From JAYODZ01 sp965662735 (GTDB lineage Bacteria > Pseudomonadota > Alphaproteobacteria > RS24): 15,411 nucleotides of DNA. Each line of letters starts with the position of its first letter. The first letter of the stretch is position 1. Both the position numbers and the translations under genes were made by a program. Below, in pieces: positions 1 through 3,623 of this stretch. The notes beneath the pieces are model-generated. The model saw only the letters and a list, made by a program, of their open reading frames with translations. It was not told the DNA's origin and ran no database searches. The stretch covers positions 1 through 15,411 of the forward strand of contig CBFIIU010000023.1 of assembly GCA_965662735.1 (NCBI GenBank). The letters run 5' to 3'.

Positions 1-81
1 ATGGAGGAGAAACTCCGTTTTGCGATCCGTGAAGGCGGTCGTACCGTCGGCGCCGGCGTCGTCTCATCAATTATTGCTTAG
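1..81 (+). CDS. tuf: Elongation factor Tu, C-terminal end (partial, 5' cut by window edge)
   Basis: The reading frame from position 1 to the TAG at 79-81 encodes the last 26 residues of EF-Tu. They contain the conserved RFAIREGGRTVGAGVV stretch of the C-terminal beta-barrel (domain 3), which contacts the tRNA arm and the aminoacyl-tRNA. The ATG at position 1 is an internal methionine of the gene, not the start, because EF-Tu is close to 395 residues long and the rest lies upstream of the window. EF-Tu is the GTPase that delivers aminoacyl-tRNA to the ribosomal A site. The tail SSIIA is slightly unusual, since many EF-Tu proteins end in a lysine or glutamate after KII or KIL. A second tuf copy begins at 15274, so this copy is the tRNA-Trp/secE-linked paralogue common in Alphaproteobacteria. 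The identification is secure despite the short length. Confidence 0.96.
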   Translation: MEEKLRFAIREGGRTVGAGVVSSIIA

Positions 82-93
82 TGGCGAGTTCTG

Positions 94-163
94 TGGATCG
101 GCGAGATCCATGGCTCGGTGCAAGCTGGTTGTAGAAGCGGGTATGGTCACGGTGTTGGCCATA
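94..163 (+). other. Intergenic spacer between tuf and tRNA-Trp with two hairpins
   Basis: The 87-nt gap between the tuf stop and tRNA-Trp holds two inverted repeats. The first is TGGATC (94-99) with GATCCA (105-110), a 6-bp stem and 5-nt loop. The second is TATGGTCA (142-149) with TGGCCATA (156-163), 8 bp with one G-T wobble and a 6-nt loop, ending 5 nt before the tRNA. Neither is followed by a T-run, so neither is a convincing intrinsic terminator. The second could help processing of the tRNA 5' end or could be a binding site. No clear promoter pair is visible, which suggests that the tRNA is co-transcribed with tuf. Confidence 0.4.
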
Positions 164-168
164 ACCTT

Positions 169-244
169 AGGAGTGTAGCTCAACTGGTAGAGCACCGGTC
201 TCCAAAACCGGGGGTTGGGGGTTCGAGTCCCTCCACTCCTGCCA
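169..244 (+). tRNA. tRNA-Trp (anticodon CCA)
   Basis: The 76 nt fold into a complete cloverleaf. The acceptor stem is AGGAGTG (169-175) with CACTCCT (234-240). The D stem is GCTC/GAGC. The anticodon stem is CCGGT (195-199) with ACCGG (207-211), around loop CTCCAAA with anticodon CCA at 202-204, which reads UGG tryptophan codons. The variable loop has five bases, and the T arm GGGGG-TTCGAGT-CCCTC has one G-T pair. The discriminator base is G (241), as expected for a bacterial tRNA-Trp, and the 3' CCA (242-244) is encoded. The position between tuf and secE is the classic bacterial arrangement, and the tRNA is probably processed out of a tuf-secE-nusG transcript. Confidence 0.98.
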
Positions 245-337
245 CTTTCCGGTGGCGAGAATGTGAGCCGCAATCGGGCGGTGGACTACATGGAATGCCA
301 CGGGCGTGGCGCGAGTGAACGGGCGATTAGGATATTT

Positions 338-529
338 ATGGCTAACCCATTTAAATTTGCTCAAGATGTACGCGCTGAAGTGCGTAAAGTGACCTGGCCG
401 AGCCGCAATGAAACTGTGGTGACGACGGTTATGGTATTTGTGTTGGCCTCTCTCGCGGCTGTTTTTTTCTTTTTGGTTGACCAGCTTTTGAGCTGGGGCG
501 TTTCAACCCTTTTGGATTTGTTGGGCTAG
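338..529 (+). CDS. secE: Preprotein translocase subunit SecE
   Basis: This gene encodes 63 residues, the usual size of the short single-span SecE of Alphaproteobacteria (E. coli SecE is about twice as long, with three spans). SecE clamps the two halves of SecY in the inner-membrane SecYEG channel. A cytoplasmic amphipathic N-terminal segment carries the hallmark EVRKVTWPSR motif at residues 14-23. It is followed by one hydrophobic membrane span at about residues 28-48 (TVVTTVMVFVLASLAAVFFF). The ATG at 338 is chosen because it follows an AGGA (329-332) by 5 nt and gives the canonical MANPFKF start; the same frame stays open upstream into the tRNA but lacks family character there. The 93 nt between the tRNA and this start contain only short hairpins. 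The stop is 3 nt before nusG, so the two genes are probably translationally coupled. Confidence 0.97.
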   Translation: MANPFKFAQDVRAEVRKVTWPSRNETVVTTVMVFVLASLAAVFFFLVDQLLSWGVSTLLDLLG

Positions 530-532
530 AGC

Positions 533-1063
533 ATGGCAAAACACTGGTATATCGTTCACGCATATTCGAATTTCGAACATAAAGTTGCAGATAGCATTCG
601 TGAGGCTGCGCAAGTGGCTGGGCTGTCTGAGAGCTTTGAAGAGATTTTGGTTCCAACCGAAGAAGTGGTGGAAATGCGCCGCGGGCGCCGGGTGAATGCG
701 GAACGTAAATTTTTCCCAGGCTATGTCTTGGTTAAAATGGACATGACAGATGACACCTATCATTTGGTGAAAAATACACCCAAGGTGACGGGGTTTTTGG
801 GCGCGCAAAACAAGCCTGCTCCTATTAGTCAGTCTGAGGTCGATCGGATTGTGGATCAGGTGCAAGAGGGTGTTGAGCATCCCAAACCCGCTGTCCTTTT
901 CGAGGTTGGTGAGCAAGTGCGCGTTTCGGATGGCCCATTTGCAACCTTTAATGGCTTTGTCGAGGAAGTCGACGAAGATAAGGCGCGGCTCAAAGTGGCT
1001 GTGTCTATTTTTGGCCGGTCAACGCCGGTCGAGTTGGAATACGGGCAGGTCGAAAAACTCTGA
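533..1063 (+). CDS. nusG: Transcription termination/antitermination protein NusG
   Basis: NusG (176 aa) binds the beta' clamp and beta lobe of RNA polymerase, suppresses pausing, and links polymerase to Rho or to the ribosome through S10. The N-terminal NGN domain spans about residues 1-115, starting with the typical WYIVHAYSNFE and containing FFPGYVLVKM at 60-69, which lies by the polymerase clamp. The KOW domain occupies about residues 123-176, with the conserved VGEQVRVSDGPFATFNG at 125-141 and a standard C-terminal EYGQVEKL. The length matches the family. The upstream Shine-Dalgarno is poor (GGG in TTGGGCTAGAGC) and the start is only 3 nt after the secE stop, so reinitiation by ribosomes leaving secE is likely. 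No truncation or odd residue is seen. Confidence 0.98.
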   Translation: MAKHWYIVHAYSNFEHKVADSIREAAQVAGLSESFEEILVPTEEVVEMRRGRRVNAERKFFPGYVLVKMDMTDDTYHLVKNTPKVTGFLGAQNKPAPISQSEVDRIVDQVQEGVEHPKPAVLFEVGEQVRVSDGPFATFNGFVEEVDEDKARLKVAVSIFGRSTPVELEYGQVEKL

Positions 1064-1069
1064 CCCGTC

Positions 1070-1099
1070 GTGGGAGGCAAATGTCCTTTGCCGCACCAC
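1070..1099 (+). promoter_or_regulatory. Hairpin in rplK leader, candidate ribosomal protein L1 mRNA site
   Basis: Just after the nusG stop, GTGG (1070-1073) pairs with CCAC (1096-1099). Inside it GGCAAA (1076-1081) pairs with TTTGCC (1087-1092) around loop TGTCC, leaving an asymmetric internal loop GA opposite GCA. A GTGGGAGG segment closed by a distal CCAC is a pattern I remember upstream of rplK in many bacteria. It resembles the L1-binding stalk of 23S rRNA, through which L1 represses the L11-L1 operon in E. coli. The structure is seen directly; its role here is inferred from that precedent. Confidence 0.6.
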
Positions 1100-1109
1100 A
1101 ACCATGATC

Positions 1110-1150
1110 GTCAATGATCTCCACTTGCGGGGGTCAATGATTTCCCCTTG
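1110..1150 (+). repeat. Imperfect 18-bp direct repeat in the rplK leader
   Basis: GTCAATGATCTCCACTTG (1110-1127) is repeated as GTCAATGATTTCCCCTTG (1133-1150), with 16 of 18 positions identical and a CGGGG spacer, giving a 23-nt period. The copies lie between the L1-like hairpin and the rplK ribosome binding site. The second copy overlaps two alternative hairpins: GGGG (1130-1133) with CCCC (1144-1147), or TTTCCC (1141-1146) with GGGAAA (1152-1157). Whether this is a local duplication or a protein or RNA site cannot be told from one sequence. Confidence 0.6.
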
Positions 1151-1173
1151 AGGGAAAGAGAAAGGAACGAGAG

Positions 1174-1602
1174 ATGGCGAAGAAAATACAGGGCTATTTA
1201 AAGCTTCAAGTCCCGGCTGGGAGTGCCAGTCCATCACCGCCCATTGGGCCAGCTTTGGGGCAACGTGGCTTGAACATTATGGAATTTTGTAAGGCTTTCA
1301 ATGCGCAGACGCAGGAAATGGAAGCCAATATGCCAATTCCAACAGTTATTACGATTTTTGAAGATAAATCGTTCACCTTTGTAACCAAAACCCCACCGGC
1401 TTCTTACTATTTGAAGAAAGCTGCAAAACTTCAAAAAGGCGGAACCGCGCCCGGTCGTGATGTAGCTGGCTCGGTAACCATGGATCAGTGCCGCGAGATT
1501 GCACGCGAAAAATTGGCTGATCTGAACACGGCTGATGTAGAACAAGGGGCCAAAATGATTGCGGGCTCAGCGCGCGCGATGGGCTTGGAGGTAGTGGGCT
1601 AA
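1174..1602 (+). CDS. rplK: 50S ribosomal protein L11
   Basis: L11 (142 aa, the normal length) binds the GTPase-associated centre of 23S rRNA and helps EF-G, EF-Tu and release factors work. The N-terminal domain (about residues 1-70) has the proline-rich signature SPSPPIGPALGQRGLNIMEF. The C-terminal RNA-binding domain (about 75-142) has SYYLKKAAKLQKG, GTAPGRDVAGSVT and the end ARAMGLEVVG. In bacteria that have it, PrmA methylates lysines of this protein. The start at 1174 follows AAGGA (1162-1166) by 7 nt, a strong ribosome binding site, and gives the canonical MAKKIQGYLKLQVPAG. The TAA stop shares its last base with the rplA ATG (TAATG), so L1 translation is coupled to L11. This suits E. coli-type control, in which L1 represses both genes from a single site upstream of rplK. 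Confidence 0.98.
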   Translation: MAKKIQGYLKLQVPAGSASPSPPIGPALGQRGLNIMEFCKAFNAQTQEMEANMPIPTVITIFEDKSFTFVTKTPPASYYLKKAAKLQKGGTAPGRDVAGSVTMDQCREIAREKLADLNTADVEQGAKMIAGSARAMGLEVVG

Positions 1603-2345
1603 TGGCATATCACGGAAAACGAGTTAAAGCGGCCCGCGAAGCCGTTGATAAGAAGAAACTCTACGCGCTCGATGAGGCGGTGAAGCTTGTTCGGAGCTTG
1701 GCCTCAGCGAAGTTTGATGAAACGGTCGAAGTGGCCTTGAATTTGGGTGTGGATCCACGCCATGCGGACCAAATGGTGCGCGGTGTGGTTGAGCTGCCCA
1801 ATGGCTCAGGACGGAGCCTGCGCGTGGCCGTTTTTGCCCGCGATACCAAAGCCGAAGAGGCGAAGGCGGCGGGCGCTGATATTGTTGGTGCCGAAGATTT
1901 AATGGAGACGGTCCAAGGGGGCACCATTGAATTTGATCGGTGCATTGCAACGCCCGATATGATGCCACTCGTGGGTCGGTTGGGTAAAGTGCTGGGCCCA
2001 CGCAATTTGATGCCCAATCCAAAAGTTGGAACCGTCACCACGGATGTGGCGGAAGCGGTTCGCGCGGCCAAAGGCGGAGCAGNNNNNNNNNNNNNNNNNN
2101 NNNNNNNNNNNNNNNNNNNNNNNNNNNNNNNNNNNNNNNNNNNNNNNNNNNNNNNNNNNNNNNNNNNNNNNNNNNNNNNNGCCAGCTTTTCGGAAGAGCA
2201 AATTATTGGCAATGTGAAGGCGCTTGTTGATGCGATCAATAAGGCTAAGCCATCCGGCGCCAAAGGAACCTATTTACGTCGTCTCGCCATCAGCTCCACC
2301 ATGGGGCCGGGCGTGCGCGTGGATTTATCAGGCCTCAGCGCCTGA
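1602..2345 (+). CDS. rplA: 50S ribosomal protein L1 (interrupted by assembly gap)
   Basis: L1 forms the mobile L1 stalk beside the E site, moves with deacylated tRNA, and in E. coli represses its own operon. Residues 1-160 are clear: KFDETVEVALNLGVDPRHAD, the domain-II region AVFARDTKAEEAKAAGADIVG, and LGKVLGPRNLMPNPKVGTVT. After 98 undetermined bases the frame resumes with ASFSEEQIIGNVKALVDAI, KPSGAKGTY and the C-terminal STMGPGVRVDLSGL. With the Ns counted as given the protein is 247 residues. The family has about 17 residues where the gap implies 33, so the true protein is probably near 231. The gene overlaps rplK by one base (shared A at 1602), and a GGAGG lies at 1587-1591. The gap hides part of the domain-I RNA-binding strands, so that segment cannot be checked for mutations. 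Confidence 0.96.
   Translation: MAYHGKRVKAAREAVDKKKLYALDEAVKLVRSLASAKFDETVEVALNLGVDPRHADQMVRGVVELPNGSGRSLRVAVFARDTKAEEAKAAGADIVGAEDLMETVQGGTIEFDRCIATPDMMPLVGRLGKVLGPRNLMPNPKVGTVTTDVAEAVRAAKGGAXXXXXXXXXXXXXXXXXXXXXXXXXXXXXXXXXASFSEEQIIGNVKALVDAINKAKPSGAKGTYLRRLAISSTMGPGVRVDLSGLSA
2083..2180. other. Assembly gap: 98 undetermined bases inside rplA
   Basis: There are 98 consecutive N between ...GGAGCAG and GCCAGCTTTT. The flanks belong to adjacent parts of L1 and stay in the same frame across the run (one base of codon 161 plus 98 N equals 33 codons). By comparison with E. coli L1 as I remember it, 17 residues should separate the flanks. The run is therefore likely an estimated or arbitrary length, with about 50 real bases missing. 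Confidence 0.97.
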
Positions 2346-2353
2346 CACCTAAT

Positions 2354-2389
2354 ATCTCTCCTTCGGGAGAGATAGGGGGCTTTGCCCCC
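2354..2389 (+). terminator. Two adjacent GC-rich hairpins after rplA (terminator-like, no U-tract)
   Basis: ATCTCTCC (2354-2361) pairs perfectly with GGAGAGAT (2366-2373) around a TTCG loop, forming the extra-stable C(UUCG)G tetraloop. One base later GGGGGC (2375-2380) pairs with GCCCCC (2384-2389) around TTT. Neither is followed by a run of T, so they are not standard intrinsic terminators. They begin 8 nt after the rplA stop and could protect the rplKA mRNA 3' end, pause polymerase, or be a processing site that separates the L11-L1 message from the L10-L7/L12 message. Confidence 0.5.
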
Positions 2390-2390
2390 G

Positions 2391-2441
2391 CCTGTCCGAG
2401 ATTGTCGGTGTGTTCGCACTTAATGTCCGACATGAGACGGG
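2391..2441 (+). ncRNA. L10 leader element of the rplJ mRNA
   Basis: CCTGTC (2391-2396) pairs with GACGGG (2436-2441, one G-T), and TGTCGG (2403-2408) pairs with CCGACA (2427-2432). A purine-rich asymmetric loop (CGAGAT opposite TGA) lies between these stems. A small GTG-TTCG-CAC hairpin (2410-2419) and an unpaired TTAATGT tract cap the fold. This matches the layout I recall for the L10 leader (Rfam family L10_leader), including the CCGAGA...CTTAAT wording common in alphaproteobacterial rplJ leaders. In E. coli the L10-(L7/L12)4 complex binds such an element, with a kink-turn, and blocks rplJ translation. The fold is seen; the family assignment is from memory and was not searched. Confidence 0.72.
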
Positions 2442-2455
2442 ACGTCAGTTTTTCG

Positions 2456-2579
2456 GATCCCTGAGGGATCTTGTGGGGCTGGACCCGGGACAGTTAGAGC
2501 GTCGCATATCGGATATGCGGCAACTATGAACCGGTGGTCAGGTTTTTCCTGCCGCCCCCAAGCGCACAGGGTTTGTGCG
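2456..2579 (+). promoter_or_regulatory. Downstream part of the rplJ leader with four further hairpins
   Basis: Between the L10-leader core and rplJ there are four more inverted repeats. They are GATCCC (2456-2461) with GGGATC (2465-2470); CGCATAT (2503-2509) with ATATGCG (2513-2519); CAGG (2539-2542) with CCTG (2548-2551) around a T5 loop; and CGCACA (2563-2568) with TGTGCG (2574-2579), ending 3 nt before the rplJ ribosome binding site. AGTT (2482-2485) and AACT (2522-2525) can also enclose the second. No intrinsic terminator is present. The last hairpin is well placed to affect initiation at the GTG start. No protein-coding frame with family character is seen in 2346-2593. Confidence 0.5.
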
Positions 2580-2582
2580 GAT

Positions 2583-2587
2583 GGAGA
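2583..2587 (+). promoter_or_regulatory. Ribosome binding site that fixes the rplJ GTG start
   Basis: GGAGA lies 6 nt before GTG 2594. No ATG in the rplJ frame is close to it, and the ATG at 2581 leads to a stop after six codons. This decides for the GTG start and against the longer open frame reaching back to 2534. Confidence 0.85.
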
Positions 2588-2593
2588 GAAAAA

Positions 2594-3112
2594 GTGGATA
2601 GAGCTGAAAAAACCGAGCTCGTGACACATTATAACGGCATTTTTAATGATGCTGGGGTAATTGTTGTGACCCACTATTCCGGGCTGACGGTTGCGGATAT
2701 TAGCGCATTTCGGAACCAAATGGCGGAGGTTGGTGGCACTGTCAAAGTGACCAAAAACCGTCTCGTCAAGCTCGCTCTCGCAGGCACACCGGCAGAAGCT
2801 GCTATGGATTTGTTCACAGGTCCGACAGCTATAGCCTATTCTGATGATCCCGTGGCAGCGCCGCGGATCGCGGCAAAATTTGCTAAAGAAAATAGCAATC
2901 TGGTCATCCTTGGTGGGGTGATGGATGGCAATTTACTCGATGCAGAAGGTGTGAAAACGCTCGCCTCGCTGCCGTCTTTGGACGAGCTCAGAGGCAAGCT
3001 GGTTGGTCTGTTGAACGCCCCGGCAACAAAAGTTGCTGGCGTTCTGCAAGCCCCAGCTGGGCAACTCGCGCGCATTATGAGCGCGAAAGCTGCGCAGGGT
3101 GAAGCCGCTTAA
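2594..3112 (+). CDS. rplJ: 50S ribosomal protein L10
   Basis: L10 (172 aa from the GTG start) anchors the L7/L12 dimers to the base of the ribosomal stalk. The N-terminal domain (about residues 1-130) binds 23S rRNA and L11. It carries DRAEKTELVTHYN at the start, VVTHYSGLTVADISAFR at about 24-40, and the conserved VTKNRLVKLAL with the GPTAIAYS strand. The C-terminal helix, ending QLARIMSAKAAQGEAA, is where L7/L12 N-termini dock. The open frame extends upstream to 2534, but those 20 residues (MVRFFLPPPSAQ...) lie in the structured leader and lack family resemblance. The GGAGA at 2583-2587 points to GTG 2594, and MDRAEK is the usual alphaproteobacterial start. A rare start codon together with a structured leader fits a message whose translation is feedback controlled. 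rplL follows after 36 nt. Confidence 0.97.
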   Translation: MDRAEKTELVTHYNGIFNDAGVIVVTHYSGLTVADISAFRNQMAEVGGTVKVTKNRLVKLALAGTPAEAAMDLFTGPTAIAYSDDPVAAPRIAAKFAKENSNLVILGGVMDGNLLDAEGVKTLASLPSLDELRGKLVGLLNAPATKVAGVLQAPAGQLARIMSAKAAQGEAA

Positions 3113-3138
3113 GCGGTTTGCTCGGATTAAACTTTAAT

Positions 3139-3142
3139 GGAG
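3139..3142 (+). promoter_or_regulatory. Ribosome binding site that fixes the rplL start
   Basis: GGAG is 6 nt before ATG 3149. The in-frame ATG at 3137 overlaps this GGAG and has no ribosome binding site of its own, so MADLEKIADEL is the start. Confidence 0.88.
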
Positions 3143-3148
3143 AAAAAA

Positions 3149-3523
3149 ATGGCAGATCTTGAAAAGATTGCAGACGAACTGTCTAGCCTGACTGTGTTGG
3201 AAGCAGCCGAGCTGGCGAAATTATTGGAAGATAAATGGGGCGTTTCTGCTGCAGCGCCTGTTGCTGTGGCGGCTGCTCCAGCAGCAGGTGGTGGCGAAGC
3301 GGCTGAAGTCAAAGATAGCTTCTCAGTTATCCTGGCATCGGCTGGCGACCAAAAAATCAATGTCATTAAAGAAGTGCGCGGCCTAACGGGTCTTGGCTTG
3401 AAAGAAGCCAAAGACTTGGTTGAAGGCGCACCTTCTGAACTGAAAGCTGATGTTCCTACGGCAGAAGCCCAAGACATCAAAGCAAAATTGGAAGCTGTTG
3501 GGGCGACCGTCGAGCTGAAATAG
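3149..3523 (+). CDS. rplL: 50S ribosomal protein L7/L12
   Basis: L7/L12 (124 aa, the normal size) is the multi-copy stalk protein that recruits EF-Tu, EF-G, IF2 and RF3. The N-terminal dimerisation helices (about residues 1-33, LEKIADELSSLTVLEAAELAKLLEDKWGV in part) bind L10. A flexible Ala/Pro/Gly hinge spans about 34-52 (AAAPVAVAAAPAAGGGEAA). The C-terminal factor-binding domain (about 56-124) has FSVILASAGDQKINVIKEVR and the hallmark GLGLKEAKDLVEGAP at 81-95. The start is set by the GGAG at 3139-3142. A terminator-like hairpin begins 7 nt after the stop, which lets this highly needed protein (four or six copies per ribosome) be transcribed in excess over rpoBC. Confidence 0.99.
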   Translation: MADLEKIADELSSLTVLEAAELAKLLEDKWGVSAAAPVAVAAAPAAGGGEAAEVKDSFSVILASAGDQKINVIKEVRGLTGLGLKEAKDLVEGAPSELKADVPTAEAQDIKAKLEAVGATVELK

Positions 3524-3530
3524 TTCGGAT

Positions 3531-3563
3531 GGCGTGGCGACATCGTGTCGCCACGCCCTTTTT
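3531..3563 (+). terminator. Intrinsic terminator/attenuator between rplL and rpoB
   Basis: GGCGTGGCGAC (3531-3541) pairs perfectly over 11 bp with GTCGCCACGCC (3547-3557) around loop ATCGT, and is followed directly by CTTTTT (3558-3563). It looks like a full Rho-independent terminator in the middle of the operon. In E. coli the rplL-rpoB gap holds an attenuator that stops most transcripts, and the same job is inferred here. rpoB must be served by read-through or by an unseen promoter; no convincing promoter was seen in 3564-3612. Confidence 0.85.
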
Positions 3564-3601
3564 GGCGCGTGCGCCACGTGAGTTTTTCGGGCCCTGGGCC
3601 C
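3563..3601 (+). promoter_or_regulatory. Two short hairpins between the attenuator and rpoB
   Basis: TGGCGC (3563-3568) pairs with GCGCCA (3571-3576) across two bases, and GGGCCC (3589-3594) with GGGCCC (3596-3601) across one base. The loops are too short to form the full stems, so fewer pairs would form. The first shares its leading T with the attenuator's T-tract and includes GGCG that could pair with attenuator sequence. Processing or anti-termination roles are possible but unsupported. Confidence 0.35.
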
Positions 3602-3612
3602 AGTGACAAAAC

Positions 3613-3617
3613 GAGGA
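3613..3617 (+). promoter_or_regulatory. Ribosome binding site that fixes the rpoB start
   Basis: GAGGA lies 6 nt before ATG 3624. It excludes the in-frame GTG at 3603, which would add seven residues ahead of the conserved MSQTFAGRKRLRRSFG and has no Shine-Dalgarno. Confidence 0.9.
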
Positions 3618-3623
3618 ATAAGA

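Noticed and set aside
118..364. Small open frames on both strands across tRNA-Trp
   Set aside because: They run through the tRNA gene and its flanks, have no ribosome binding site and no recognisable protein character.
462..474. T-rich run in secE as a slippage site, frameshift or terminator
   Set aside because: The run of seven T encodes the Phe-rich membrane span, the frame is intact to the stop, and no stem precedes it.
2083..2180. A real insertion or an inserted element in rplA
   Set aside because: The bases are undetermined, so nothing supports an element. The flanks are contiguous L1 sequence, and an assembly gap of wrong length is simpler.
1661..2263. Long antisense frame across rplA
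   Set aside because: It reads through the N gap, has low-complexity Ser/Ala/Thr-rich composition typical of an antisense shadow, and rplA is certain on the other strand.
2534..2593. Longer N-terminus of L10 from the frame opening at 2534
   Set aside because: The 20 extra residues are encoded by structured leader and do not resemble L10; the ribosome binding site points to GTG 2594.
3603..3623. Upstream GTG start for rpoB adding seven residues
   Set aside because: There is no Shine-Dalgarno before 3603, while GAGGA is ideally placed for ATG 3624, which gives the conserved N-terminus.
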